The position numbers and the translations under genes are program-made. A DNA stretch of 7,418 nucleotides, from NCBI GenBank assembly GCA_015655165.1, contig JAATFN010000388.1, forward strand, positions 1-7,418, in the 5' to 3' direction. The notes below the pieces were generated by a model. That model was not told the origin of the DNA, did not search any database, and was given only the letters and a program-made list of their open reading frames with translations. Origin of the DNA: Betaproteobacteria bacterium (lineage in GTDB: Bacteria; Pseudomonadota; Gammaproteobacteria; Burkholderiales; Burkholderiaceae_D). Shown here piece after piece: positions 1 to 6,099 of the stretch. Numbering within the stretch: the stretch's first letter is position 1; every line of letters begins with the position of its first letter.

Positions 1-340
1 ACCTGATGCCATGCATACCATCTCTTTGGGCTGTGAATACCTGTTTATTACAGGTATTGCAGATGAATCCCATGACATTACCAACATCTTGTTTGACGAA
101 ACCGGCATCATCCGGCAAGATCACTGGCCACGCCTTCCGGGTACTTTCATCGGCGCCGGGTCGACCTTGTCTGCAGCCATTGCCGCCATGTTTGCCAATG
201 GCCTGCCCGCACCGGAATCTGTTGCAGAAGCACAAGAATTTACATTAGCAGCCATGAGTAACGCACAGCGCCTGGGGATGGGGAAACTGGTTCTCGACCA
301 TTATTTCTGGGCCCGCGAAGCACCACCGGTCACACCTTAA
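1..340 (+). CDS. thiD: Hydroxymethylpyrimidine/phosphomethylpyrimidine kinase ThiD, C-terminal part (5' end outside window)
   Basis: ThiD phosphorylates hydroxymethylpyrimidine, then its monophosphate, giving the pyrimidine half of thiamin in the cytoplasm. Only about the last 112 codons are present; the frame is open at base 2 and ends in TAA at 338-340. The family is usually about 260-290 residues, so well over half is missing. Recognition rests on the ribokinase-fold C-terminal signature: LPGTF, then [12 protein letters not shown] (about 149-184), the glycine-rich anion-hole helix of the active site, followed by an EAQEFT helix and a LDHYFWAR end typical of Burkholderiales ThiD. In well-studied ThiD the signature reads HG(S/T)GCT, with the Cys proposed as catalytic. 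Here Ser (TCG, 161-163) replaces the Cys and Ile (149-151) replaces the His. hemL follows after 19 bases on the same strand, so the two are probably cotranscribed. A related pfkB-type kinase is possible but less likely. Confidence 0.85.
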   Translation, partial: PDAMHTISLGCEYLFITGIADESHDITNILFDETGIIRQDHWPRLPGTFIGAGSTLSAAIAAMFANGLPAPESVAEAQEFTLAAMSNAQRLGMGKLVLDHYFWAREAPPVTP

Positions 341-359
341 CCTGAATGAAGGCTCACGC

Positions 360-1649
360 ATGACGACGACTTCTTTGAACAACACATTATTCGAGCGTGC
401 ACAACGCACCACACCTGGTGGCGTTAACTCACCTGTGCGCGCATTCCGCTCTGTTGGCGGCACACCACGATTTATCAAACGCGCACAAGGTGCCAGCTTC
501 TGGGATGTGGAAGATAAAGAATATATCGATTATATCGGTTCCTGGGGGCCGGCAATTGTCGGTCACGCACACCCGGATGTCGTCAAGGCAGTACAAGACG
601 CCGCGGTCAACGGCCTGTCTTTCGGCGCACCGACCGAAGGCGAAATCTTGATGGCAGAAGAAATCTGCAAACTGGTGCCATCCATCGAACAAGTGCGTCT
701 GGTGTCTTCCGGTACAGAAGCGACAATGAGCGCGTTACGCTTGGCGCGCGGCTACACAAAACGCGACAAAATCATCAAATTCGAAGGTTGTTACCATGGG
801 CACGCAGACTCCCTGTTGGTGAAAGCCGGCAGTGGTTTGTTGACATTTGGCAACCCCACCTCGGCAGGCGTACCAGAGGACTTTGTCAAACACACATTGG
901 TGCTGGACTACAACAATACCCAGCAACTGGAAGACACCTTTGCAGCCGTCGGCGACGAAATCGCCTGCGTCATTGTCGAACCGGTTGCCGGCAACATGAA
1001 TCTGGTCAAAGCATCACAGGAGTTTCTAGATACCATGCGCCGCCTTTGCACCAAGCACGGTACAGTATTGATTTTTGATGAAGTCATGAGCGGTTTCCGT
1101 GTGGCTTTAGGTGGTGCGCAATCATTAAACGGCATTATTCCTGACTTGACAGCACTTGGCAAAGTCATCGGCGGTGGTCTACCTGTTGCAGCCTTTGGCG
1201 GCAAGAAAGAGATCATGGCGCATTTGGCACCCTTAGGTGGCGTTTATCAGGCAGGCACCTTGTCAGGCAACCCGATTGCTGTTGCAGCAGGCCTCACGAC
1301 CCTCAAAATCATCCAGACGCCTGGTTTCCACGCAAGACTCGCAGCAACAGCCACACGTTTGACGACCGGGTTGACGCAAGCGGCAAAAGCCGCAGAAGTT
1401 GCATTCACAGCAGATGCGATTGGCGGCATGTTCGGTTTGTATTTCGCCAAGGACATTCCGTCTAGCTATACCGAAGTCATGCGGGGTAACAAAGAACGTT
1501 TCAACACGTTCTTCCATCACTTGCTAAACGCCGGTGTGTACTTGGCACCATCAGCATTTGAAGCAGGTTTTGTATCGGCAGCCCATACCGATGCCATCAT
1601 CGATCGTACCATTGCGTTGGCGCAGGACGCGTTTGCACAACTGGACTAA
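360..1649 (+). CDS. hemL: Glutamate-1-semialdehyde 2,1-aminomutase
   Basis: HemL is a PLP enzyme that moves the amino group of glutamate-1-semialdehyde to give 5-aminolevulinate, the last step of the C5 route feeding heme and other tetrapyrroles in the cytoplasm. The 429 residues match the usual length (E. coli about 426). Landmarks in order: [12 protein letters not shown] near residue 18, [13 protein letters not shown] near 61, the SSGTEATM phosphate-binding loop near 116, the YHGHAD motif near 145, [10 protein letters not shown] near 239 (Asp pairs with the PLP ring nitrogen), and [10 protein letters not shown], where Lys268 (AAA, 1161-1163) is the predicted Schiff-base lysine. GTLSGNP near 302 is also typical of the family. 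The ATG is supported by GAAGG about 7 bases upstream and by alignment of the N-terminus. It follows thiD after 19 bases, and a hairpin terminator lies just downstream. No defect is visible. Confidence 0.97.
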   Translation: MTTTSLNNTLFERAQRTTPGGVNSPVRAFRSVGGTPRFIKRAQGASFWDVEDKEYIDYIGSWGPAIVGHAHPDVVKAVQDAAVNGLSFGAPTEGEILMAEEICKLVPSIEQVRLVSSGTEATMSALRLARGYTKRDKIIKFEGCYHGHADSLLVKAGSGLLTFGNPTSAGVPEDFVKHTLVLDYNNTQQLEDTFAAVGDEIACVIVEPVAGNMNLVKASQEFLDTMRRLCTKHGTVLIFDEVMSGFRVALGGAQSLNGIIPDLTALGKVIGGGLPVAAFGGKKEIMAHLAPLGGVYQAGTLSGNPIAVAAGLTTLKIIQTPGFHARLAATATRLTTGLTQAAKAAEVAFTADAIGGMFGLYFAKDIPSSYTEVMRGNKERFNTFFHHLLNAGVYLAPSAFEAGFVSAAHTDAIIDRTIALAQDAFAQLD

Positions 1650-1655
1650 CATACG

Positions 1656-1694
1656 TAAAAAAAGGACGCGGTTTACCAACCGCATCCTTTTCAT
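1656..1694. terminator. Bidirectional intrinsic terminator between hemL and erpA
   Basis: The arms 1660-1673 and 1678-1691 pair over 14 positions with one C/A mismatch and a four-base loop. On the plus strand the stem ends in TTTT for hemL. On the minus strand the A-run at 1657-1663 gives a stretch of seven T for erpA, so this direction looks stronger. It lies between two convergent genes, where a shared terminator is expected. Confidence 0.85.
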
Positions 1695-1715
1695 GCTCTA
1701 TTTAAAACAGGTAAA

Positions 1716-2081
1716 TTACACCGAGAACGAAGAACCGCAACCACATGTTGTTGTTGCATTCGGGTTCTTGATCACAAACTGTGCGCCTTCGAGATCATCT
1801 TTGTAATCGATTTCCGCGCCAACCAGATACTGGTAACTCATCGAATCAATCAATAACTGCACACCATTTTTAGTCATGGTTGTGTCGTCATCATTCGCGA
1901 TTTCATCAAATGTGAATCCGTACTGGAAGCCGGAACATCCGCCACCCTGTACAAATACACGGAGCTTCAGATCCGGATTGCCTTCTTCTTCAATTAACTG
2001 CGCGACTTTCGCGGCAGCATTGTCAGAGAAATTAATCGGTGAAGGGATGGCATTATCTTGTGTTTGGGCAACTGTACTCAT
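1716..2081 (-). CDS. erpA: Iron-sulfur cluster insertion protein ErpA (A-type carrier)
   Basis: ErpA is a small cytoplasmic A-type carrier that takes Fe-S clusters from the ISC scaffold and passes them to apo-enzymes, including those of isoprenoid synthesis and respiration. The 121 residues fit the family (about 105-125). The three cluster-binding cysteines are present: Cys49 in [12 protein letters not shown], and Cys113 and Cys115 in TTCGCGSSF at the C-terminus. The N-terminus starts with a polar stretch of about 16 residues before the [11 protein letters not shown] core, as in betaproteobacterial ErpA. The ATG is backed by CAGGAG (2089-2094) seven bases upstream. It follows the bactofilin gene after 56 bases containing a palindromic promoter-like element, so it may be both read through from upstream and transcribed on its own. 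IscA is the main alternative, but the C-terminal sequence and context favour ErpA. Confidence 0.94.
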   Translation of the reverse strand: MSTVAQTQDNAIPSPINFSDNAAAKVAQLIEEEGNPDLKLRVFVQGGGCSGFQYGFTFDEIANDDDTTMTKNGVQLLIDSMSYQYLVGAEIDYKDDLEGAQFVIKNPNATTTCGCGSSFSV

Positions 2082-2107
2082 TTTCAGACTCCTGCTAGGT
2101 CGAACAA

Positions 2108-2122
2108 TATAATCCTATTATA
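2108..2122 (-). promoter_or_regulatory. Palindromic -10-like element upstream of erpA
   Basis: The sequence is TATAAT-CCT-ATTATA, a perfect inverted repeat with a three-base centre. Read on the minus strand, 2122-2117 is an exact TATAAT about 36 bases ahead of the erpA start codon, so a private erpA promoter is plausible. No convincing -35 hexamer is seen 16-18 bases upstream, which would suit an activated or weak promoter. The symmetry also suggests a possible operator. It does not resemble the IscR site patterns as I recall them. Confidence 0.45.
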
Positions 2123-2137
2123 GACCTTCTGCAAATA

Positions 2138-2536
2138 TCATGCTTCGCCTGGTGCGGCAAATTTCAAGATCTGTGATGTTTCCTCGACGTGCCCGGGATT
2201 TAACTTGCCTGTAACCAGCGCGCCACTGTGCATTTCAATTGCTTTATAGTAAATATTACCAGTAATTCTCGCTTTGGGTTGTAATTCGATCAATTCAACC
2301 GAATACACATCTCCGATAATTTCACCGTTAACGATCAAATGAACTGCACGAACCTCCCCTTCAATCCTTGCCTGCTCGGATATAACCAGGACACTCGGTT
2401 CTGCAACTTCGGCATTCACATTACCGGTAACACGGCCATCAATACGCAAACCGCCTTTAAAACCCAGCTCCCCCTGAATATGAGCGGAACTGCCAATGAG
2501 ACTGTCGATCGTATTTTTGCCTTTTCTCGCCAACAT
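2138..2536 (-). CDS. Bactofilin (polymer-forming cytoskeletal protein)
   Basis: Bactofilins form nucleotide-independent filaments, usually on the inner face of the cytoplasmic membrane, and act as scaffolds for cell-wall enzymes, stalks or polar proteins. The 132-residue protein has the standard plan: a short basic N-terminus (MLARKGK), the DSLIGSSAHIQGEL entry strand, and a right-handed beta-helix core at about 14-112 built from short repeats such as GGLRIDGRVTGNV, ARIEGEV, NGEIIGDV, ARITGNI and GALVTGKL, then a short polar tail. Glycines recur at the helix turns. The ATG has GGGGAG four bases upstream, overlapping the stop codon of the preceding membrane-protein gene, so the two are probably translationally coupled. 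No M23 peptidase, a common bactofilin partner, is encoded in the window; the adjacent one-pass coiled-coil protein is the obvious candidate partner. Confidence 0.93.
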   Translation of the reverse strand: MLARKGKNTIDSLIGSSAHIQGELGFKGGLRIDGRVTGNVNAEVAEPSVLVISEQARIEGEVRAVHLIVNGEIIGDVYSVELIELQPKARITGNIYYKAIEMHSGALVTGKLNPGHVEETSQILKFAAPGEA

Positions 2537-2540
2537 GACT

Positions 2541-2549
2541 CTCCCCTTA
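2541..2549 (-). promoter_or_regulatory. Bactofilin Shine-Dalgarno overlapping the upstream stop codon
   Basis: On the minus strand the sequence TAAGGGGAG contains the TAA stop of the membrane-protein gene directly joined to GGGGAG, four bases before the bactofilin ATG. This fixes the bactofilin start and indicates that ribosomes ending on the first gene can restart on the second. Confidence 0.8.
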
Positions 2550-3233
2550 CAAATTAACGGATTGCTGCGCCCTTATTTGACCATTGCCCAGTACCCGTGC
2601 TTGAACGGTTTTAACCGTTGCCCCTTCAGGTAGCGTTAACACACCTTCTACCCGCTGATAGTACTTGAATGATAGTTTGAATCTTGCAGCATCCGTCCCG
2701 ACCTTATTATCGGGAAAATTAATCATAACATTTTTACCGCCCTGCAAAACCGTCACAACCAACCCTAAATCCCCGCTAAATTCACGTGCGGTTTTTTCAC
2801 CTTGAATTACCAGTAAACGATAACGCAACTGGTTAGGGGTCAACATTTCTGCGCGAAAGCGCTGGATAGCAATACCTTGCGTACCAACATTCGTTGGCAA
2901 TAAGCGCTCAAAAAAAGCCAGATCTTCTTTTAATCTGACATTTTCAGATTCGAGTACTTTAATCTGATTGGCAAACTGGTTTCCCGTCGCGCGCACCATA
3001 TTCAACTGGCTTTCAGCCGCATTCGCCATGCTGGACAACTGATCGCGCTCCGAAGTCAATTCCTTGACCTGCTTGGCAAGCATCTCGATTTCGTCTTTCA
3101 TCCCACGCGCATTGGCACCGGTAAAATTCATGCCCAAGCCATAGGCCCAAAAAGTAATGGCACTACCCAGTGCGATGATCACTATAAACAACAGGCCACG
3201 TAGCGGCCACGGCAATTGCTGCCGTATTGTCAT
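2547..3233 (-). CDS. DUF6776-like single-pass membrane coiled-coil protein, function unknown
   Basis: The function is unknown. I match it to the DUF6776 family from memory of betaproteobacterial proteins next to bactofilin genes. With the ATG at 3233 it has 228 residues: a basic N-terminus (MTIRQQLPWPLR), one membrane segment at about 12-33 (LLFIVIIALGSAITFWAYGL), a coiled coil at about 45-108 with regular Leu/Met/Val heptads (LAKQVKELTSERDQL, IKVLESENVRLKEDL), and a C-terminal domain of about 110 residues that looks beta-rich. By the positive-inside rule the C-terminal domain should lie in the periplasm. The reading frame stays open up to 3344, but that would overlap the argC 3' end, and 3233 comes just before the hydrophobic segment. 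Its Shine-Dalgarno is weak; AAAAAGG ahead of a TTG at 3254 is an alternative start. It lies 44 bases after argC and 10 before the bactofilin. Confidence 0.8.
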   Translation of the reverse strand: MTIRQQLPWPLRGLLFIVIIALGSAITFWAYGLGMNFTGANARGMKDEIEMLAKQVKELTSERDQLSSMANAAESQLNMVRATGNQFANQIKVLESENVRLKEDLAFFERLLPTNVGTQGIAIQRFRAEMLTPNQLRYRLLVIQGEKTAREFSGDLGLVVTVLQGGKNVMINFPDNKVGTDAARFKLSFKYYQRVEGVLTLPEGATVKTVQARVLGNGQIRAQQSVNL

Positions 3234-3277
3234 GCTAGGCGCCGAGATCGACAAGCGCCTTTTTAGAAGTTTATATT

Positions 3278-4315
3278 TCACGGCAAAACAGGAACATGGT
3301 GTAACCCCGCTGTTTCGTCTAGTCCAAACATCACATTCATACATTGAACTGCTTGGCCAGAAGCGCCTTTGACCAGATTATCCTGCACGACCAGTACAAT
3401 AACCGTATCACCGTCATCCGGGCGGTGCAAAGCAATTCTCAGCATATTTGACGCCCGTGTCGAACGTGTTTCAGGATGTGTACCAAACGGCATCACATCG
3501 ACAAACGGCTCGTGCGCGTACGCATCTTCAAATATGGCTTGCAATGCCGCATTATTGATCTCTTTTGTTAACCGTGCATACAGCGTCGAATGCATACCCC
3601 GAATCATTGGCACCAGATGCGGTGTAAACAACAATCCCACCTTATCATCTGTCAGTGTATTTAAACGTTCCAGTGTTTCCGGTAAATGACGATGTCCTGA
3701 CACGCCATACGCCTTAAAGTTATCTGATGCCTCCGAGAACAAAATCCCGATCTCGGCTTTACGTCCGGCACCCGACACGCCCGATTTGCAATCGGCAATC
3801 AAATGTGACGCATCAATGATGCCGGCTCTTAATAATGGCGCAAAACCGAGCTGCATTGTCGTTGGATAACAGCCGGGATTACCTACCAATCGTGCATTTT
3901 TAATCGCATCGCGATTTAATTCAGGCAACCCATATGCCGCCTCTTTTAATAACGCCGGGCAACTATGCGGCATTTTGTACCACTTCTCGAAGCTTGCCGT
4001 ATCTTGCAGACGAAAATCCGCTGCCAGATCAATGACTTTAACACCGGCTGCCAATAGTTCGGGCGCTTGTGCCATGGCCACACCATGTGGTGTTGCAAAG
4101 AAAACAACATCACAGTCGCTCAGTTTGGCTTTGTCTGGTGAAGAAAACGCGACATCGACACGTCCACGCAATGACGGAAACATATCGGCTACAGGTAAAC
4201 CATCTTCCTTGCGTGATGTCACAGCATGCACACGTGCTTGTGGATGCGTTGCCAAAATACGTAATAACTCAACCCCTGTGTAGCCTGTACCGCCGACAAT
4301 ACCAACCTTAATCAT
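3278..4315 (-). CDS. argC: N-acetyl-gamma-glutamyl-phosphate reductase
   Basis: ArgC reduces N-acetylglutamyl phosphate to the semialdehyde with NADPH, the third step of arginine/ornithine synthesis, in the cytoplasm. The 345 residues match the long-type bacterial family. The N-terminus carries the dinucleotide-binding [13 protein letters not shown] motif (residues 5-17). Next come FFATPHG near 72, DLAADFRL near 96 and YGLPELNR near 128, then the active-site GNPGCYPT with catalytic Cys149. [10 protein letters not shown] supplies the conserved His208/His210 pair. The domain closes with [12 protein letters not shown] near 240 and [16 protein letters not shown] near 310. AAGGGA about six bases before the ATG supports the start. 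It heads the argC / membrane protein / bactofilin / erpA run and is separated from rpsI upstream by a terminator. No other arg gene is in the window, and no ARG-box-like operator was recognised. Confidence 0.97.
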   Translation of the reverse strand: MIKVGIVGGTGYTGVELLRILATHPQARVHAVTSRKEDGLPVADMFPSLRGRVDVAFSSPDKAKLSDCDVVFFATPHGVAMAQAPELLAAGVKVIDLAADFRLQDTASFEKWYKMPHSCPALLKEAAYGLPELNRDAIKNARLVGNPGCYPTTMQLGFAPLLRAGIIDASHLIADCKSGVSGAGRKAEIGILFSEASDNFKAYGVSGHRHLPETLERLNTLTDDKVGLLFTPHLVPMIRGMHSTLYARLTKEINNAALQAIFEDAYAHEPFVDVMPFGTHPETRSTRASNMLRIALHRPDDGDTVIVLVVQDNLVKGASGQAVQCMNVMFGLDETAGLHHVPVLP

Positions 4316-4361
4316 GATTTCCCTTGCTTGTTAATCTATTACAAACCCGATGCGAACGATT

Positions 4362-4390
4362 AGGATAACCTTTTTACATCCACCCTTGAA
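4362..4390 (-). promoter_or_regulatory. Possible argC promoter
   Basis: On the minus strand TTCAAG (4390-4385) and TATCCT (4367-4362) are 17 bases apart, matching three and four of six consensus positions. The predicted start near 4355 would leave a leader of about 40 bases before argC. It lies downstream of the rpsI terminator, where a new promoter is needed. The match is modest. Confidence 0.3.
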
Positions 4391-4404
4391 TAAAAGATCA
4401 TAAC

Positions 4405-4439
4405 AAAAAAGCCGCCTGACATAATGTCGGCGGCCTTTT
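4405..4439 (-). terminator. Intrinsic terminator of the rplM-rpsI operon
   Basis: Read on the minus strand, GGCCGCCGACA, a TAA loop, and TGTC-A-GGCGGC form a stem of ten pairs with one bulged base, followed by TTTTTT (4410-4405). It starts 32 bases after the rpsI stop codon and separates the ribosomal operon from argC. Confidence 0.88.
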
Positions 4440-4471
4440 GTTGTGCCCAAGGCACGTATTTCGCAAGTATA

Positions 4472-4864
4472 TTAACGCTTGGAGAACTGTTTCGCGCGAC
4501 GTGCTTTGCGCAAACCAACCTTCTTACGTTCAACTTCACGTGCATCACGCGTCACAAAACCTGCTTTTGACAATTCAGGTTTCAATGTTGCGTCATAATC
4601 GATCAAGGCACGTGTAATGCCGTGACGCACCGCGCCAGCCTGACCGGACTCACCACCACCGTGGACATTAACCAGAATGTCGAAACGTTCGACATTGCTT
4701 GTAAATTCCAGTGGCTGACGAATCACCATCAAACCTGTTTCACGAGAGAAATACTCTGCGGCCGGTTTGCCGTTTACAACGATGTTGCCAGAGCCTGCTT
4801 TGATGAACACACGCGCGACTGCACTCTTGCGACGGCCGGTTCCGTAATTGTAGTTACCGATCAT
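4472..4864 (-). CDS. rpsI: 30S ribosomal protein S9
   Basis: S9 is a small-subunit protein that sits in the head; its C-terminal tail reaches the P-site tRNA. The 130 residues equal the bacterial norm. Visible landmarks are [13 protein letters not shown] near the N-terminus (7-19), the family signature [16 protein letters not shown] at 68-83, and the basic tail ending KRxxQFSKR-like (RRAKQFSKR), with the terminal Lys-Arg pair that contacts tRNA. The start codon lies nine bases after the rplM stop, and its Shine-Dalgarno (TAAGGA) overlaps that stop, consistent with coupled translation. It is the second gene of the conserved rplM-rpsI operon and is followed by a terminator. A long open frame on the opposite strand here is a by-product of ribosomal codon bias. 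Confidence 0.98.
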   Translation of the reverse strand: MIGNYNYGTGRRKSAVARVFIKAGSGNIVVNGKPAAEYFSRETGLMVIRQPLEFTSNVERFDILVNVHGGGESGQAGAVRHGITRALIDYDATLKPELSKAGFVTRDAREVERKKVGLRKARRAKQFSKR

Positions 4865-4870
4865 GTCAAT

Positions 4871-4876
4871 TCCTTA
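4871..4876 (-). promoter_or_regulatory. rpsI Shine-Dalgarno overlapping the rplM stop codon
   Basis: Minus-strand TAAGGA joins the rplM TAA stop with the GGA of the rpsI ribosome-binding site, about six bases from the rpsI ATG. The overlap supports translational coupling and equal output of L13 and S9. Confidence 0.7.
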
Positions 4877-5302
4877 CAGTTCGAGTACTTGTGGTTGCTG
4901 AGCTGCATGCGGATGGTTACCGTCTGCATAGACTTTCAGCTTCTTGATCATCGCGTAGCCCAAAGGACCTTTTGGCAACATACCCTTGACTGCTTTTTCC
5001 AAAGCACGACCAGGGAAACGTTGTTGCATTTTCAAGAAATTGGTTTCGTAGATACCGCCTGGGTAACCACTATGACGATAGTATTTCTTATCGTTTGCTT
5101 TAGTGCCTGTCACACGCAATTTACCTGCGTTAACGATGACGATAAAGTCGCCCGTATCAACGTGAGGAGTAAATTCTGGTTTATGCTTGCCGCGCAACCG
5201 GAGTGCCACTTCGCTGGCAACACGTCCGAGGACTTTGTCCGTCGCGTCAATCACGAACCACTCGCGCTGCACTTCATGTGCTTTTGCGGAAAAGGTTTTC
5301 AT
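4874..5302 (-). CDS. rplM: 50S ribosomal protein L13
   Basis: L13 is an early-assembling large-subunit protein that binds 23S rRNA. The 142 residues equal the E. coli length. Landmarks are [19 protein letters not shown] at the N-terminus, [20 protein letters not shown] near 25-44, [11 protein letters not shown] near 49, [10 protein letters not shown] near 74, and the C-terminal signature [21 protein letters not shown] near 109-129 followed by [14 protein letters not shown] five bases before the ATG fixes the start. It is first in the rplM-rpsI operon. Upstream are a perfect TATAAT and a structured leader of about 100 nt. In E. coli L13 is known to repress its own operon, so autoregulation here is a reasonable inference from the leader, not something the sequence proves. 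Confidence 0.98.
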   Translation of the reverse strand: MKTFSAKAHEVQREWFVIDATDKVLGRVASEVALRLRGKHKPEFTPHVDTGDFIVIVNAGKLRVTGTKANDKKYYRHSGYPGGIYETNFLKMQQRFPGRALEKAVKGMLPKGPLGYAMIKKLKVYADGNHPHAAQQPQVLEL

Positions 5303-5400
5303 GCTGACTTCCTAAGTAAATAATAAACGCTCAAACTGGCGGTTCTACGGCCTTGCGGCCAGAGACTCATCCTTTTATCTTTCCAGAGCGCACGGAAAAG
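5303..5400 (-). promoter_or_regulatory. Structured rplM mRNA leader, candidate L13 autoregulatory region
   Basis: From the predicted start site near 5400 to the rplM ATG the RNA can fold a compact hairpin at 5363-5344: GGCC-GCAA-GGCC, a GNRA-type tetraloop on four G-C pairs, with UCU/AGA extending the stem across a two-base bulge. A second, weaker helix at 5344-5326 (AACCGC with GCGUU, one bulge) follows directly, then the Shine-Dalgarno. The perfect stem and GNRA loop ahead of a ribosomal gene suggest a protein-binding leader; regulation itself is inferred. Confidence 0.5.
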
Positions 5401-5406
5401 TCCGTC

Positions 5407-5412
5407 ATTATA
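5407..5412 (-). promoter_or_regulatory. rplM-rpsI promoter (-10 box)
   Basis: The minus strand carries an exact TATAAT here, about 105 bases ahead of the rplM start codon. No good -35 hexamer lies 16-18 bases upstream (TGGTGC at 17), so an UP-like or activator contribution may matter. The position and perfect match make it the best promoter in the divergent intergenic region. Confidence 0.65.
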
Positions 5413-5461
5413 GCGGCTTTCACAATTTAGCACCAGAATTCCGTCAATTATGCGTCAAACC

Positions 5462-5476
5462 GCCATTTTTAATGGC
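5462..5476. repeat. Perfect inverted repeat in the rplM/osmC-like divergent region
   Basis: GCCATT-TTT-AATGGC is a six-base perfect palindrome with a three-base centre. Neither side carries the T-run of a terminator, and no gene ends nearby. It lies about 110 bases before the OsmC-type gene and about 50 before the rplM -10 box, so it could be an operator for either. To its right, 5477-5494 is an A/C-run stretch (AAAA-ACCCCC-AAAAA-CCC). Confidence 0.45.
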
Positions 5477-5526
5477 AAAAACCCCCAAAAACCCGACGTG
5501 CGCCAGCCAATGTGCAAAAGAAAAGT

Positions 5527-5532
5527 TACAAT
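5527..5532 (+). promoter_or_regulatory. Possible -10 box of the OsmC-type gene
   Basis: TACAAT matches five of six consensus positions and would start transcription near 5539, giving a leader of about 35 bases. No -35 hexamer is recognisable at 16-18 bases upstream. The assignment is tentative. Confidence 0.28.
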
Positions 5533-5564
5533 AGCCCAACTCTTATCAACCCAACTCAACCAGC

Positions 5565-5569
5565 AGGAA
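5565..5569 (+). promoter_or_regulatory. Shine-Dalgarno that fixes the OsmC-type gene start
   Basis: AGGAA lies five bases before the ATG at 5575. The same frame also opens at a GTG at 5512, but that start has no comparable site and would add 21 residues not seen in the family, so 5575 is preferred. Confidence 0.7.
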
Positions 5570-5574
5570 CTCGG

Positions 5575-6021
5575 ATGGAAACCACAGTACGATGGGCAGG
5601 TCTGTCAGGAATGACTTTTGTTGCGGAAACAGGTTCGGGCCATCTCGTTACCATGGATGGCGCACCAGATGGCGGAGGCCGCAATCTGGCCCCTCGGCCG
5701 ATGGAGATATTGCTCGCCGGCACAGGCGGCTGCACGGCCTATGATGTCGTCATTATTTTACGTAAAAGCGGCCAGGACATCCGTGGCTGCGATGTCAAAC
5801 TGACATCGGAACGCGCAGAACTTGACCCGAAAGTCTTTACCAAGATCCACTTCCACTTCACAGTACGTGGTCGCAATCTGCGTGCAACCATTGTCGAGCG
5901 TGCCATCAAAATGTCACATGACAAATACTGTTCTGCGTCCATCATGCTGGAAAAAACAGCGGAGATCACCCACACTTACGAGATCATTGATGACCTCACC
6001 GAAGTCGCACCAACCCTGTAA
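5575..6021 (+). CDS. OsmC/Ohr family protein, YhfA type
   Basis: OsmC-family proteins are small cytoplasmic dimers; characterised members (OsmC, Ohr) reduce organic or hydrogen peroxides through a pair of cysteines. This 148-residue protein most resembles the E. coli YhfA branch, whose physiological role is not established. Visible landmarks are the METTVRWAG start strand, SGHLVTMDGAPDGGG, then APRPMEILLAGTGGCTAYD with Glu44 and Cys53, GCDVKLTSER near 71, and HDKYCSASIMLEK with Cys119. The two cysteines sit where the peroxidatic and resolving residues of the family lie, so thiol chemistry looks intact. Start choice follows AGGAA at 5565 and the family N-terminus. It is transcribed divergently from rplM and faces the pseudouridine-synthase-like gene, from which a hairpin separates it. 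Its substrate cannot be told from sequence. Confidence 0.93.
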   Translation: METTVRWAGLSGMTFVAETGSGHLVTMDGAPDGGGRNLAPRPMEILLAGTGGCTAYDVVIILRKSGQDIRGCDVKLTSERAELDPKVFTKIHFHFTVRGRNLRATIVERAIKMSHDKYCSASIMLEKTAEITHTYEIIDDLTEVAPTL

Positions 6022-6037
6022 AGCTTGAGCACCACAG

Positions 6038-6069
6038 AAAGGGACGCCAAGCGTCCCTCGTCCCTTTTC
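6038..6069. terminator. Bidirectional terminator with alternative hairpins
   Basis: GGGACGC (6041-6047), loop CAA and GCGTCCC (6051-6057) form a perfect seven-pair stem. On the minus strand it is followed by TTTC, suitable for the pseudouridine-synthase-like gene. On the plus strand a second copy of CGTCCCT (6059-6065) leads into TTTT, so AAAGGGACG (6038-6046) can instead pair with CGTCCCTTT (6059-6067). It serves two convergent genes. Confidence 0.75.
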
Positions 6070-6099
6070 ACATCTTCAGATATTTTGCCTGCAAACAGG

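Noticed and set aside
2108..2113. Plus-strand TATAAT as a functional promoter
   Set aside because: No plus-strand gene follows and no -35 is visible; it is more simply the other half of the palindrome.
3234..3344. Longer N-terminus for the membrane coiled-coil protein (start at 3344)
   Set aside because: It would overlap the argC 3' end and place 37 unrelated residues before the basic tail and membrane segment; the ATG at 3233 fits the architecture better, though the weak Shine-Dalgarno leaves a TTG at 3254 possible.
4622..5323. Open frame of 233 codons on the plus strand across rpsI and rplM
   Set aside because: It lies fully antisense to two certain ribosomal genes, resembles no family, is rich in Cys/Phe/His in a non-protein-like way, and is explained by the strong codon bias of the ribosomal genes.
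5512..5574. GTG start at 5512 for the OsmC-type gene
   Set aside because: It lacks a Shine-Dalgarno and adds 21 residues not found in the family, and a possible -10 box lies inside it; AGGAA before the ATG at 5575 is clear.
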